Shown here: positions 25,016-35,216 of the stretch, one piece after another | Layout of the letters: every line of letters begins with the position of its first letter | Numbering within the stretch: position 1 is the first letter of the stretch | DNA from: Paenibacillus sp. MBLB1832 | Lineage (GTDB): Bacteria; Bacillota; Bacilli; Paenibacillales; NBRC-103111 | Direction of reading: 5' to 3' | NCBI RefSeq assembly: GCF_032271945.1 | Contig: NZ_CP130319.1 | Span: 4,917,001-4,981,000 of the forward strand | DNA: 64,000 bases | The notes under the pieces: generated by a model | Seen by the model: only the letters and a program-made list of their open reading frames with translations | What the model was told of the DNA's origin: nothing | Databases searched by the model: none | Made by a program: the position numbers and the translations under genes

Positions 25016-26038
25016 TTAAATCACTTGCATGGTAGCAAAGCTATTAAGAATAAGCTGATCTGGCCGAAGAAATGCGTGGTAATAGTTATAATTATTCCTT
25101 TTCATTTGTAAGAGCAACGCGGGGTTACTGGCTAATTCAATGGTTTGCTTGACACACTCCTCTACATCTGTGAATTCCAAATAATGGTCATTCGATTTGA
25201 ACCCAGGGACCTGGTAGCGCAGTCGTTCGGAAACGATCCCTTTACTCGCAGCTACATATTCACCTAATTTCCAGCCGTTCGATCCGAACAAACCCATCGT
25301 AGCAAGACAAATGTCCGATTCTTTCACTAGCTTCATAAAGTGTGTGCGGTTCGTCTTCGAATCGTCTAGGAGGCAATCCGAGTAATGTTTTCTGGCATAC
25401 TCCCTTTGTGAAAATCCACCAATAAATCTAGGCCCAAAATGGTTACGTAATTCGCGGATGCATTGTGCTCGTCTATCATCGATCACTTTCGTTTCTTCCA
25501 TTGAAAGATCGTCCACCTCCTCACTCCAGGTACGGGTAGCAAATAAAATACGTGGTTCACCTGTTTGCTCTTTGGGTTGATCTTCAAAGTGCTCGACATA
25601 AAATTTCTGATGATAGTTTTTTCCTATTTTTTCCTTTAAATACCATTTTGTCTTTTCTAGTATACTTCCGTCAAGAGGTTTATCCAAAATATTATTTTTT
25701 ACCGTAACGTGATAATTTAGACCTAACGGATGTATACGTGAAGCGAAAGGATACTGGTGATGCAGTTCTTGATTAAAACTTCTTTTAAAATAATAATCCG
25801 CTCTTGCAGCATAGGCTTCTACACGCTCTTGATCAAACGTATATCCATCCGCCATATCGTATAAAACCTTAATGTCATTATTAATAGTGGCTTCGACAAT
25901 GGAGACGAACGGGAACTCGTCCGATTGATGAATGTCTAGCTCAATCAATTTCTGTTCATGAAGCATGATGAAACCAGCAAGGATCTGACTGATATGTCCA
26001 TCACCTTTACGTTTGGCTATATTCAAACGACATTTCAT
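25016..26038 (-). CDS. Glycosyltransferase-like protein (GT-B type), operon 2
   Basis: The 340 residues have no strong family signature but a GT-B-like C-terminal half: ESDICLATMGLFGSNGWKLGEYVAASKGIVSERL resembles the donor-binding region of family 1/4 enzymes, followed by a helix-rich tail. No signal peptide or membrane helix. The start ATG 26038 overlaps the last bases of the flippase gene, so the two are coupled. Assignment to glycan assembly rests mainly on context. Confidence 0.6.
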   Translation of the reverse strand: MKCRLNIAKRKGDGHISQILAGFIMLHEQKLIELDIHQSDEFPFVSIVEATINNDIKVLYDMADGYTFDQERVEAYAARADYYFKRSFNQELHHQYPFASRIHPLGLNYHVTVKNNILDKPLDGSILEKTKWYLKEKIGKNYHQKFYVEHFEDQPKEQTGEPRILFATRTWSEEVDDLSMEETKVIDDRRAQCIRELRNHFGPRFIGGFSQREYARKHYSDCLLDDSKTNRTHFMKLVKESDICLATMGLFGSNGWKLGEYVAASKGIVSERLRYQVPGFKSNDHYLEFTDVEECVKQTIELASNPALLLQMKRNNYNYYHAFLRPDQLILNSFATMQVI

Positions 26039-27573
26039 CCAACCACGACCTTCTTCTTAACATGGAATTTACCCAAAAGCCCTAAGCAAATTCCCCATAG
26101 ATATTTAAACTCTGTTCTTTTATAGAATACAATGATGTAGATCAGATTCGGAAGCACGAGACTGACCGCTGCTTTCAGTATAAATGAGCGCCAGCTCTCT
26201 CCACCGATGAAACTGGACACATAGTAGGTCACGATACTTGTGCCAACGCCGATGAGCGCGTAATACCCGTAACTAAAGAAATAATGAAAGATCGACTTAT
26301 GAAAAATTTGTTTATAGACGAAGTAAGGCGTTGTCCAAAACGGTATGAGCATCGCACTGATTAGGGTGCCGATGAATACACCTGCAATCCCTAAGTATTG
26401 CACCAGCACAATCGAACAGACGAGATTGATTGCCGCTTGCAGCAGTGGTACATAACGATCCTCATGGAAAATGCCTGCCGTAGTTTTTACAGCGCTAATA
26501 GAATTTCTCATGCCTCGTTCATAGAAGGTAACCACAAGAACAAGCAAGACGAAGTTGTCCATGAGGAATTGTGGCCCAATCCATATCGTAATCAGAGGCT
26601 CCATGATCACGTACAACACAATGGCAAACATCGAATACAGCCAGAAATTAAGCAGCATCGTAACCTTATACACTTGAAAAATGGTTTCTTTGCTCTCCTT
26701 GGCCACCAGGTTGCCAATGCTATAGTAGATATTATTGAACACCTGATTAATAAACGTCCGGCAGATCTCAATGAACATGAAATAATTCGAATATAATCCG
26801 ACCGCCGCCACATTCACATAATACGAAATGATGAGGTTGTCCGTACTGTATATCAGATAAGTGCCAATGTTTTGGAGCACGATTGCTTTGACATTTTTGA
26901 GAATACTACGCTTGGATGTTAGGTCCAGCTTGCTGGTTACTTTCTGCTTCAAGAAAGGATACATCCGTCCAACGACATAAAAAAGAATGGCTGAATTAAT
27001 GACCGTAATCGTGCTGTCGATGATGAGGAATAAAATATAATTTTGCGTTCGATATAAAATGCCGATTTTCAATGAGGTCGACAAAATAGATGAAACGGAG
27101 AAAATGCCTGTTGCAATATAGCTTTTCTGATAAACATTCAACAAGTTTGTTCTATATGTAAATAAGTAAGGGATCGCTGTGTTTAGTAAAAATAGGATAT
27201 AAATGACATAGAGATGCTGTATGCTCGTATCTTTCGTAAAGAGATGAAGAAAAGGAAGCACCATTAGACCTAACAGAAGAATAATACAGGAAATGATTGT
27301 ATACGTCTTTTTATACAACTTCATCAGAACGTTAATTTTGTGCTCATCATTTTCCGCTACCGGTTTATACAAACTATAAATAATACTCGAGCCAATGCCT
27401 GCCTCTGCCAAGGAGAGCATCGCGAGTATGTTCGTAAATAGCCCATTGATCCCCAGATAATCGAGACCTAGGGTTTGGATAAACACCGTCCTGGAGAAAA
27501 AGCTTAACAACGTAATGATCAGTTGATTTCCGATGCCTACTGAAATATTAATGATCGAATTTTTCACTCTCAT
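26035..27573 (-). CDS. Wzx-type polysaccharide flippase
   Basis: A polytopic membrane protein of 512 residues with about 12-14 hydrophobic segments and the usual start of O-antigen flippases (NISVGIGNQLIITLLSFFSRTVFIQTLGLDYLGINGLF, here given in part). It would move lipid-linked repeat units of the second polysaccharide across the membrane. GGAG lies six bases before ATG 27573. B. subtilis EpsK has the same role, but similarity seems modest. EPS operon 1 has no flippase, so this one may serve both operons. Confidence 0.88.
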   Translation of the reverse strand: MRVKNSIINISVGIGNQLIITLLSFFSRTVFIQTLGLDYLGINGLFTNILAMLSLAEAGIGSSIIYSLYKPVAENDEHKINVLMKLYKKTYTIISCIILLLGLMVLPFLHLFTKDTSIQHLYVIYILFLLNTAIPYLFTYRTNLLNVYQKSYIATGIFSVSSILSTSLKIGILYRTQNYILFLIIDSTITVINSAILFYVVGRMYPFLKQKVTSKLDLTSKRSILKNVKAIVLQNIGTYLIYSTDNLIISYYVNVAAVGLYSNYFMFIEICRTFINQVFNNIYYSIGNLVAKESKETIFQVYKVTMLLNFWLYSMFAIVLYVIMEPLITIWIGPQFLMDNFVLLVLVVTFYERGMRNSISAVKTTAGIFHEDRYVPLLQAAINLVCSIVLVQYLGIAGVFIGTLISAMLIPFWTTPYFVYKQIFHKSIFHYFFSYGYYALIGVGTSIVTYYVSSFIGGESWRSFILKAAVSLVLPNLIYIIVFYKRTEFKYLWGICLGLLGKFHVKKKVVVG

Positions 27574-27612
27574 GAGGATCTCCGCGTTTCTATATCATAT
27601 TTCTACTGCTAC

Positions 27613-28167
27613 TCATTCATCATAGCCAAAATCATTCTGCAATTGCGCTTGAATCTCACTAATTTGTTCTTGCGTCTTGTACGGCCAATATGTATCGAAG
27701 ACTGGCTTCACCTGTAGGTTCGCGCGGTGCTTCTCGATGTAATCGGACGTTTTGCCGATGATACGAGCTGGATTCCCCGCAACGATGCAATTATCAGGAA
27801 TCGACTTCGTCACAATGGAGCCAGCAGCCACGATCACATCGTTCCCGATGGTCACATTGCATAGCACCACACTATTAAAACCGATAAATACGCGATCCCC
27901 AATGATCACTTTCCCAATTTTCGATTTCCCAATGTACGCTTTGGTGCTGGCATCATGCGCAAGAATGGTGCTATTGGTGATCGTAACATCATCTCCGATC
28001 TCAACCAGCCAGCAGTGTCCCTGATCAATCAAGCTATTGTAGAAGCCAAAATTTTTCCCGTATTTCAAGCCTCTTTCCTTCAACAGCTCTAGCTCAGTTT
28101 TGGGAAATAATTTGTTCTTCACACGAACTCTCACGGATGTTAGCAATCTGTTCAGCACGAGCGTCAC
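27613..28167 (-). CDS. Hexapeptide-repeat O-acetyltransferase
   Basis: A protein of 184 residues with a left-handed beta helix of hexapeptide repeats (residues about 45-145: GDDVTITNSTILAHDAS, IGDRVFIGFNSVVLCNV, IGNDVIVAAGSIVTKSI) and the classic end DNCIVAGNPARIIGK. Such enzymes acetylate sugars of capsules and O-antigens with acetyl-CoA. GTG 28167 overlaps the stop of the preceding gene. Substrate unknown. Confidence 0.85.
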   Translation of the reverse strand: MTLVLNRLLTSVRVRVKNKLFPKTELELLKERGLKYGKNFGFYNSLIDQGHCWLVEIGDDVTITNSTILAHDASTKAYIGKSKIGKVIIGDRVFIGFNSVVLCNVTIGNDVIVAAGSIVTKSIPDNCIVAGNPARIIGKTSDYIEKHRANLQVKPVFDTYWPYKTQEQISEIQAQLQNDFGYDE

Positions 28168-29351
28168 CCAACCTTTGAATGAACTTGGACATTCATTAAG
28201 CGAATACAGAAGCCTTGGGTAAAAGGCAGCACATTAAACAACATGGAGTACACCCCAATATCCTTCGTGTCTCCTTGCGAGAAATCGACGGCTCCGCTTC
28301 TTCGGGTCGCTTTCATTAAGTACTGAATCGCTTGATTTGCGCTCGCCTTGCACATTTCCGATATCGCTGGAATTTGCGAAGCATTCAACATGAACCAGCC
28401 AAGTGTGGCCGTGGTTGAAGAATCTGGTATACTTTCTTCCCGCGTCACGGTCCAGTTCCAATTGCCTTGCTTCTGCTGAAACACGACGGCGGACTTCGCG
28501 AATTGAATGATGCTCGCTTCCAGCAACGGCTTTCTCTCGTGGCCTTCTGGAAGTTCGTTCCAGGCGTCGATCAGACCGATTGCGAACCATCCTAGTCCTC
28601 TTCCCCATCCGTAGAGCCCTAGCGGCATTTTGCTATCCACTTGATAGGCGTGACTTGGTATATGGTGACCTTCTAGCATGCCATACTGCTCATATTGTTT
28701 AATCTGACGAACGGCAAGCTCGACGCATTCTTCCTTGCCATATCGGATCCCGTAGGCGACGAGGAAGGGACAGATGAAACCGATGGTATCCACATAGCGG
28801 TATTTCCCCATAAACGTACGATAAAGCACAGAACCCTCTTGCCCGATATGGGCGCGAATGAGCTCCCAGGTAGCATCTAATGCGCCTCGATAACGATCTA
28901 CATCGATGAAGTCCAACTTCATGATCGCATACGCAAGAATCGCGGTGTCCACATGCTCCGGCTTCTTAAGCCAGTTGCCTTCGGCATCCATCTTGCTGGC
29001 AAGGAAATCCTTGATTTTCTTCGTTGTGTCCGCAGGAGCGTCGTTGCGTTTCACATATTCCGCTAACCCGAGAAGCAACGCCGCTTCTTGCCAATGCTGA
29101 ATGGACGTCCGGGTATAGTTTCCTTGCATCATATCAATGGCAATCAGCCTGGTTTGATCCGTGACTTTGATTTTCGGTGTGCGTGACAACCATTTGATCC
29201 CGATCGACGTGATTGATTGATTCCAGATCTGTTTATCTTGATATCTGCCGATATGAATGCGGTTGACCCAGTCCAGCCCTTTGGGCACGAGATCGATCAA
29301 GGCAACTACGGCAATGATGACCACCACAATTCCACTTATCCATTGCAACAT
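28164..29351 (-). CDS. Membrane-anchored GH88/GH105-like (alpha/alpha-barrel) protein
   Basis: An N-terminal membrane segment (ISGIVVVIIAVVALIDLV) is followed by an alpha/alpha six-hairpin barrel of the unsaturated uronyl hydrolase type: DTAILAYAIMKL, YVDTIGFICPFL, GYGRGLGW-like motif (YGWGRGLGWFAIGLIDA), SSTTATLGWFML. Members hydrolyse unsaturated glucuronyl or galacturonyl ends, as left by lyases. Here it may trim the organism's own polymer. ATG 29351 is preferred to GTG 29378, which overlaps the upstream gene. 395 residues. Confidence 0.75.
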   Translation of the reverse strand: MLQWISGIVVVIIAVVALIDLVPKGLDWVNRIHIGRYQDKQIWNQSITSIGIKWLSRTPKIKVTDQTRLIAIDMMQGNYTRTSIQHWQEAALLLGLAEYVKRNDAPADTTKKIKDFLASKMDAEGNWLKKPEHVDTAILAYAIMKLDFIDVDRYRGALDATWELIRAHIGQEGSVLYRTFMGKYRYVDTIGFICPFLVAYGIRYGKEECVELAVRQIKQYEQYGMLEGHHIPSHAYQVDSKMPLGLYGWGRGLGWFAIGLIDAWNELPEGHERKPLLEASIIQFAKSAVVFQQKQGNWNWTVTREESIPDSSTTATLGWFMLNASQIPAISEMCKASANQAIQYLMKATRRSGAVDFSQGDTKDIGVYSMLFNVLPFTQGFCIRLMNVQVHSKVG

Positions 29352-29374
29352 CACGCCTTCGCTTCCTCTCTCTA

Positions 29375-30556
29375 TCACATAAATAACTGATATAGTTTGT
29401 AAATTTCGGATTCGGTGCCTAGCATTTCCTTGCCGAGATTGAAGACGATTTGTTTCCGTAATTCTTCGTTCTCGATGATTTCTTTGATGCCTTCACATAC
29501 AGCAGCGGGTGTCATTGCGACGATGATGCCGTTGAATTTATTTTTGATTTGGTCTTTCGCGGTCGTGAAATTCGTGACAACAATCGGCTTTTGAAGAATT
29601 TTCGCCTCATCAATCGCAATCGATTTACCCTCGAATTTCGAAGGCTGCACATAAATATCCGCTTCGCGAATGTAGGGATACGGATTCTCTTTGATACCTA
29701 GGAGAATGAACGTCTCTTGGAGATTATGCTGCTCAATCAGCTTCTCTAGCCGTTCTCGCTCCTCCCCTTCACCGATGATATACCACTTTACGGGGTAGCC
29801 TTGTTGAACAAGCTGCTGGCAAGATTCAATCGCGAGCTCAAACCCTTTCTGAACATTCAATCGTCCCACGGATACAATCGTGATATCCCGATCCTTCAGA
29901 TTCACCTGTTCCATCGCAAGCTTCTGAATTGCCGAAGGCGAGACAATGTTATGCATGACTTCGATATGATCGCTGAGGTTTGGGAATCGTTCACGCAGAA
30001 TATGACCGCACTCTTCCGATACTGTGACCAGATAATCCAGTTTGTTGAAGTACACTTGATCCAATTTCGGATCCATGCCCAGCTTGTCGTAGTCGTTGTG
30101 AATGAAGCCGATTTTCTTGGTAGCTTGAACCTTATCAATGCAGAAATAGATCGGGTTCTTCTCCAGATAACCGACCGCGATATCATACTTGGTATCAATG
30201 TTTTTTAAAGAGTTCGCCAAGTACTTCCATACGCGCTGCTCGCATCTCACCCGATTTTTTTCACTCACATAAATACTGCCTGCCAGCAATCGCAAAATGG
30301 CAATCTTAAACTGGCCCCTCCTCAGGCAATGAAGCACTGCTTTCCGCATCGACATATCGAAAAACCGATACTCCGCAGGCTCTGGGAGCAGCCTGACCTC
30401 AGGGGGCAGCTTGGACAGGAATAACCCCGAATGCCGTAGGAGATACACATCGACCTCATACTGCGAGTAATCGAGTGTCTCTAATAACGAAATGAGCGCC
30501 TTTTCGGCTCCGCCACAATTGAGATTGTTCATAATAAACAGAATTTTTTTCTTCAT
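29375..30556 (-). CDS. Family 4 glycosyltransferase (operon 2, third paralogue)
   Basis: GT-B transferase of 393 residues: ILFIMNNLNCGGAEKALISLL at the N-terminus, VGYLEKNPIYFCID, VSVGRLNVQKGFELAI, ADIYVQPSKFEGKSIAIDEAKILQKPIVVTN. It is paralogous to the genes at 30572 and 34008, with the same acceptor-domain landmarks, which suggests tandem duplication and successive similar linkages. AGGATGG precedes ATG 30556. Confidence 0.88.
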   Translation of the reverse strand: MKKKILFIMNNLNCGGAEKALISLLETLDYSQYEVDVYLLRHSGLFLSKLPPEVRLLPEPAEYRFFDMSMRKAVLHCLRRGQFKIAILRLLAGSIYVSEKNRVRCEQRVWKYLANSLKNIDTKYDIAVGYLEKNPIYFCIDKVQATKKIGFIHNDYDKLGMDPKLDQVYFNKLDYLVTVSEECGHILRERFPNLSDHIEVMHNIVSPSAIQKLAMEQVNLKDRDITIVSVGRLNVQKGFELAIESCQQLVQQGYPVKWYIIGEGEERERLEKLIEQHNLQETFILLGIKENPYPYIREADIYVQPSKFEGKSIAIDEAKILQKPIVVTNFTTAKDQIKNKFNGIIVAMTPAAVCEGIKEIIENEELRKQIVFNLGKEMLGTESEIYKLYQLFM

Positions 30557-30571
30557 TATCCGACCATCCTA

Positions 30572-31762
30572 CTAGATAATTTCGTATAGTTTATTGACTT
30601 CTTCTTCTGTGCCCATCTTCTCTTGCGACAAGCTGTGAATGAGTGCTTCTCTTAATTCTCCCTGATGAAGAAGTTCAATAATTCCGTTAGCTAAGCCCTG
30701 TTCATTCATGTCCACAATCAGCCCATTCACGCCATCTGTGATCTGATCCTTCGCTGATTCATAATTCGTGACGACAATCGGCTTGTGCAGGATTTTGGCC
30801 TCATCAATCGCGATCGATTTCCCCTCATATCTGGAGGGCTGCACGTACATATCGGCATGCTTGATGAAGGGGTAGGGATTCTCCTTAATGCCTAACAGAA
30901 TGAAAGTATCTTGAAGATTCAACTGGGTGATCATCTTCTCCAGTGCTTCCCGTTCATCACCGTCACCCAACACATACCACTTGATGACATGACCTTGACT
31001 TTTCAATAAGGCGCAAGCTTTAATCGCAAGATCAATGCCCTTCTCGCTGCTCAATCTAGCGATCGTCACCACATTCGTAAAGCGCTTATCAAAGGGTAAC
31101 GAAGTGACACTTTCCCGAAGCGATTCCATCAGAATCCTCTGCGGAGAAACAATGTTCTGAATGACCGTAATTCTGTCCGTCAGCTCACTAAACGTTTCTT
31201 TCAACGATTTAGCACACTCATCGGAAACTGTCACCAACTTATCTAATTGTTTGAAATACGGCGCATCCAGCCTCGCAATCATGCCAGAATTCGAATAATT
31301 GGTATGAATCCAACCAATTTTCTTCTTCGCCTTCACGCGATCCACGATGTAGTAAATGGAGGATTTCTCGAGGTAGCCAATCGCCACATCGTATTCCTTT
31401 TCCATTGTACCGAAGGATCGCTTCATATAGGCCCAGGAATACTGCTCAGAGCTTGCTGTATTTCTCACCAAACGGTTCGTTACAGCGAACATCAGCCTGG
31501 CATACGCCAATTTGAACTGCCGCTGAGCCAGCAACTTTAACATCGAAGGTACGATATGCTCCGAGAATGCAGGGTGGAGATTAGGCAAGTTCACCATATG
31601 TACACCGGGCGGGATCGATTTCATGAAGGCGCCGGTTTGGCTGAACAAGAGTAAATCAACGTGAAAGCGAGTGTAATCAATTTGCGACAACAAATTAATG
31701 AGACTCTTCTGACCGCCGCCGGCTAGTAAGCTTGGCATCACAAACAATACGTTTTTTTTCAT
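30572..31762 (-). CDS. Family 4 glycosyltransferase (operon 2, second paralogue)
   Basis: GT-B transferase of 396 residues with NVLFVMPSLLAGGGQKSLINLL, VGYLEKSSIYYIVD, TIARLSSEKGIDLAIKAC and ADMYVQPSRYEGKSIAIDEAKILHKP. The last motif is nearly identical to that of its downstream neighbour, which begins 16 bases on. ATG 31762 has GAGGGA at the right distance; ATG 31774 has none. Confidence 0.88.
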   Translation of the reverse strand: MKKNVLFVMPSLLAGGGQKSLINLLSQIDYTRFHVDLLLFSQTGAFMKSIPPGVHMVNLPNLHPAFSEHIVPSMLKLLAQRQFKLAYARLMFAVTNRLVRNTASSEQYSWAYMKRSFGTMEKEYDVAIGYLEKSSIYYIVDRVKAKKKIGWIHTNYSNSGMIARLDAPYFKQLDKLVTVSDECAKSLKETFSELTDRITVIQNIVSPQRILMESLRESVTSLPFDKRFTNVVTIARLSSEKGIDLAIKACALLKSQGHVIKWYVLGDGDEREALEKMITQLNLQDTFILLGIKENPYPFIKHADMYVQPSRYEGKSIAIDEAKILHKPIVVTNYESAKDQITDGVNGLIVDMNEQGLANGIIELLHQGELREALIHSLSQEKMGTEEEVNKLYEII

Positions 31763-31787
31763 GGTATCCCTCATCGGTCTTCACATC

Positions 31788-32951
31788 TTATTTCGCTAAT
31801 GCGTGTAAATACTCGACGGCTTTGTAGGACATCATCTTCATACGAGGAATCGCACTGCGCAGCGTCGTCTGGATTTCTTCCTCTTCGATCACCATTTCGT
31901 TGAAGCTTTGAATCAGCTTCCGACTGTCCGAGATGTCATCAATGCTGAGAACGAGTTTCTCTTCGCCGAAGATATCCTTAGCAATGCCTTTTGACTTGAC
32001 GCTATATCCTAAGACAAGCGTCGGAACGAAGTTCGAGTACGCCGCGATCGTTGCGTGCGTTCTAGCTCCGACAAAAAATCGCATCCTAGCGATATACCCC
32101 TTATACTGAATTGCTGTCAGATTGCCAGGCAGCAGGATCACACGTCCTGTATGTTTAAATGCTTTCCAATATTCCTCAAGAATCTCGTAGTCGTTATTTC
32201 CTCCTTCGATGACATGAGGCGTTAGGGCAATCGTCATCTCGGTCGTCGCGAGAATATGATGAATCAGATCGCGAACCGCCTGCCCGGCTTGTGGATTTTT
32301 GCCTGCGACGAGGGGACTGAAATTGAGTCCAACCGTGTTGCCGGCTTGCCAGCCTTGCGGCAGTGCCAGTTCCTCTTTTTCCATCGTAAAAGCAGGATCT
32401 GCACATAATTCAACATTCTTGAGACCGCGGCTTCTTAGCATATGATAGGTTAGCGTTTCTCTAGCCAGAATGAGGTCGAACAATTTTAAATCTTCCAGCT
32501 TGCGTTCCGACATATCCTCTGAACCGATCGAGCAGCCCCACAGAACGAGCTTCTTCCCTTGTGCCTTCACTCTACGGTTAATTTCGTACCACCCTGGCTG
32601 CTCACCGTAGCAGTAGTTGTCTCCGCCGATCGATAGGCACACGTCCATGGTTGGAATATGTTTCACGATGTTGGAGTTCATCTTGCCGAGGGCATAGGAT
32701 TCATCCTTGAACAATTTCACTTGCAGCGAAGAGCGAAGCCAGGCAAATGAATATTTCCGAATGTGCTGGGTGGAGCCATCATAAATCCCGTCTAATTTCG
32801 TTAAAATGTGATCAGTCTCCGGTTTGGCAGAGGCCAGATACACTTGAGCGCCCTTCATTTTCTCTTTAATTATGTTTGTGGAAGATCGTACAATCGCTTC
32901 GCAGCCTCGGTTTAAGCTGCCATTGTGGGCGAACATCATAATTCTCATCAT
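31788..32951 (-). CDS. Polysaccharide pyruvyl transferase
   Basis: Transfers pyruvate from phosphoenolpyruvate to a sugar as a ketal, giving the polymer negative charge. The 387 residues have the family pattern: FAHNGSLNRGCEAIVRSS, LSIGGDNYCYGE, LWGCSIGSED, ARETLTYHMLRSRGL, GARTHATIAAYSNFVPTLVLGYSVKSKGIAKD. B. subtilis eps carries two of this family (EpsI, EpsO). AAGGAG lies five bases before ATG 32951. Confidence 0.9.
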   Translation of the reverse strand: MMRIMMFAHNGSLNRGCEAIVRSSTNIIKEKMKGAQVYLASAKPETDHILTKLDGIYDGSTQHIRKYSFAWLRSSLQVKLFKDESYALGKMNSNIVKHIPTMDVCLSIGGDNYCYGEQPGWYEINRRVKAQGKKLVLWGCSIGSEDMSERKLEDLKLFDLILARETLTYHMLRSRGLKNVELCADPAFTMEKEELALPQGWQAGNTVGLNFSPLVAGKNPQAGQAVRDLIHHILATTEMTIALTPHVIEGGNNDYEILEEYWKAFKHTGRVILLPGNLTAIQYKGYIARMRFFVGARTHATIAAYSNFVPTLVLGYSVKSKGIAKDIFGEEKLVLSIDDISDSRKLIQSFNEMVIEEEEIQTTLRSAIPRMKMMSYKAVEYLHALAK

Positions 32952-32966
32952 CGAAACTCCTTTAGT

Positions 32967-34004
32967 CTAAAAGTGATTTCTCAACCTGCTATACGTTGTC
33001 GCACAATACAGACCTAGTATGGATCGTCTGCGAATCATTTCGATCATAAATTTCTCATAACGGTTTAACGTTCCGTTCGCTTCCTCCCAGAAGTAGGGTA
33101 AGGCTTCTCTTACTTGTGGATTACGAATCATGTGCTGAACGTAACGCAATCTTTGAATGAGGCTTATTTCCTTGGAAGCTCTCGCGTACATGGAGATGAT
33201 GCCCAACACGCTTTGAATCAGCTTGAACGATTTTAGCCGCATCATTTTTGCGGGATCCATCGTGCTGGTGCGAATCTCTGGGGTCTCTTGTGCAAACACT
33301 TCCAGAGCTCGTTGGAAGTAGTCCTTATTTCGTAAGTTGCGCGTTGCGCTCCCTACAACATCACGGTAATGGTAGCCCGCGTAGTTCATATACATGGCAC
33401 GCGATGCGTGACTAAAAAACTTTCGATTAAACACGCCATCCTCGCCTAAAGCGACTTGTTGTGGAAACTTCAGATCCTGCTCCACAATGATGCTGCGTTT
33501 ATACAGCTTGTTCCATACGGAGTTGAGATCATCGGACTTTAAGAAATAGGCCATGATTTCTTCCTCCATATAGGCTTTATCGAGAACGGTATCTGTGGGA
33601 AAAGGAAACGTCATCAGGACTTGCCTGCCATCCAGCTCACTGACGAAATTGGAAATGACCACATCACTATCGCTCTTCGCGGCTGCTTCATAAAGCGTGT
33701 GAAACATCGCTTGATCAATCGTGTCGTCCGCATCCACGAAGCCGATATACACCCCAATTGCAGCCTGCATCCCGGTGTTTCTGGCCACGCTCACACCTTG
33801 ATTCGGTTGATTGATCAACGTAATTTGAGGCTTATCTTGCCTATATGTTTCAATCAGTTCCTCGCTTCGATCGGTGGAACCATCGTTTACGCAAATAATC
33901 TCGATCGCTGGCAAACTCTGATTCACAATCGAATCCAAGCAAGCAATGATATAGTTTTCAGCATTATAGACTGGCACGATGACACTTAGTGGACATGGTT
34001 TCAT
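32967..34004 (-). CDS. Family 2 glycosyltransferase (operon 2)
   Basis: GT-A enzyme of 345 residues: LSVIVPVYNAENYIIACLDS, NDGSTDRSEELIE, NQPNQGVSVARNTGMQ, GFVDADDTID (DxD metal site) within the first 110 residues; the C-terminal half is helical and family-specific. Resembles EpsH/EpsJ-type transferases. Donor sugar not readable. It starts three bases before the stop of the previous GT4 gene region ends, in a tight operon. Confidence 0.9.
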   Translation of the reverse strand: MKPCPLSVIVPVYNAENYIIACLDSIVNQSLPAIEIICVNDGSTDRSEELIETYRQDKPQITLINQPNQGVSVARNTGMQAAIGVYIGFVDADDTIDQAMFHTLYEAAAKSDSDVVISNFVSELDGRQVLMTFPFPTDTVLDKAYMEEEIMAYFLKSDDLNSVWNKLYKRSIIVEQDLKFPQQVALGEDGVFNRKFFSHASRAMYMNYAGYHYRDVVGSATRNLRNKDYFQRALEVFAQETPEIRTSTMDPAKMMRLKSFKLIQSVLGIISMYARASKEISLIQRLRYVQHMIRNPQVREALPYFWEEANGTLNRYEKFMIEMIRRRSILGLYCATTYSRLRNHF

Positions 34005-34007
34005 TCG

Positions 34008-35216
34008 CTACATCACCCCATACAGCTTCTCCAGCTCATTCACATTACTGAAGTCTTGCTCCTTTAAATATGTTGAGAACTGCGCTCTTAACGCTGCATC
34101 GCGATACAACCGCTCAATCCCATCGGCAATGCCATCAGCACTCAACTCACACATCATGCCTTCAACGCCATCGATAATTTGACTGCCAGCTGTTGCATAA
34201 TTCGTAATCAGTATCGGTTTACCTAAGATTTTGGCCTCGGTCACCGTTACGGCTTTCCCTTCATAACGCGAAGGCTGCACATAGACATCGCACGCCTGGA
34301 TGTAGGGATACGGATTCGTCTTCTTCCCTACGAGCAGGAAACTGCGTTCCAGCTTGTTCTCTGCAATCAGCTTGCGCAGCTCGGACTCATAACCGCCATA
34401 CCCGATGACCAACCAACGAATATGGGTGTAGCCCTTATCATGCAGCTTGCGTAAGGCGGCAATCGCCATATCAAATCCTTTGACATACGACAACCGGCCC
34501 ACCGACACGAGTGTAAAAGCTGCTTGGTCCGCTTGATCCACTTGCTCCGCAAGAGGAGTAACGTCATTCGCCATGTTCTTAATGAACGTTGGTGAGGAAA
34601 TATTCTCAATCAACATGATCTTCTCGCGCAGCATCGGATACGTCGTTAGGAACGCATCCGTGCAAGCTTCTGAGATGGAAGCAATCGCATCGTACTTGTT
34701 CCATACAGCTAGATCAATGCCATTGTCGATTTCTAGCTCACTATAATCGGTATGAATCCAGGCGATCTTCTTCTTCGCCGATACCTTGCTGGCGACAATA
34801 TCATGAGGCCATGCATAGCTGATCGCGAGATCATAATGCTTCTTAATTGGGGGCAAAATGCGTGTCGTCCACTTCAAATCCAGCTGCATCTGAATATAGC
34901 CAGGACCTTCTTTGAGGCGGCGTCTCCGCGCCTGCGTCCCTGCAACCGATTTGCTTAGCATTCGGATCAGCAGCGCCGAGTAGCGTCTTTCCCGTACACA
35001 TTGGCGAACCGATTTGCGAAAGACGGTATAGGCTGGAATTTCGGGCAGAACGTTCACTTCTGCCGGAATTAAACTCATAAAGTCACCGGAATGATGGCAG
35101 ATGAAGAGATCGACCTCTACCTTTTCATAATTCAATCCCTCCAGCATATTAATTAAACTGCGCTCTACGCCGCCAATCTCCATATCGAAAACAGAAATGA
35201 ATAGTTTAGTTCGCAT
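34008..35216 (-). CDS. Family 4 glycosyltransferase (operon 2, first paralogue)
   Basis: GT-B enzyme of 402 residues. N-terminus KLFISVFDMEIGGVERSLINML, then the long basic acceptor-domain helix, VSVGRLSYVKGFDMAIAAL and CDVYVQPSRYEGKAVTVTEAKILGKPILITNYAT. It aligns with the two other GT4 genes of this operon along its whole length. Its start overlaps the acetyltransferase gene by 11 bases, implying coupling. Confidence 0.88.
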   Translation of the reverse strand: MRTKLFISVFDMEIGGVERSLINMLEGLNYEKVEVDLFICHHSGDFMSLIPAEVNVLPEIPAYTVFRKSVRQCVRERRYSALLIRMLSKSVAGTQARRRRLKEGPGYIQMQLDLKWTTRILPPIKKHYDLAISYAWPHDIVASKVSAKKKIAWIHTDYSELEIDNGIDLAVWNKYDAIASISEACTDAFLTTYPMLREKIMLIENISSPTFIKNMANDVTPLAEQVDQADQAAFTLVSVGRLSYVKGFDMAIAALRKLHDKGYTHIRWLVIGYGGYESELRKLIAENKLERSFLLVGKKTNPYPYIQACDVYVQPSRYEGKAVTVTEAKILGKPILITNYATAGSQIIDGVEGMMCELSADGIADGIERLYRDAALRAQFSTYLKEQDFSNVNELEKLYGVM

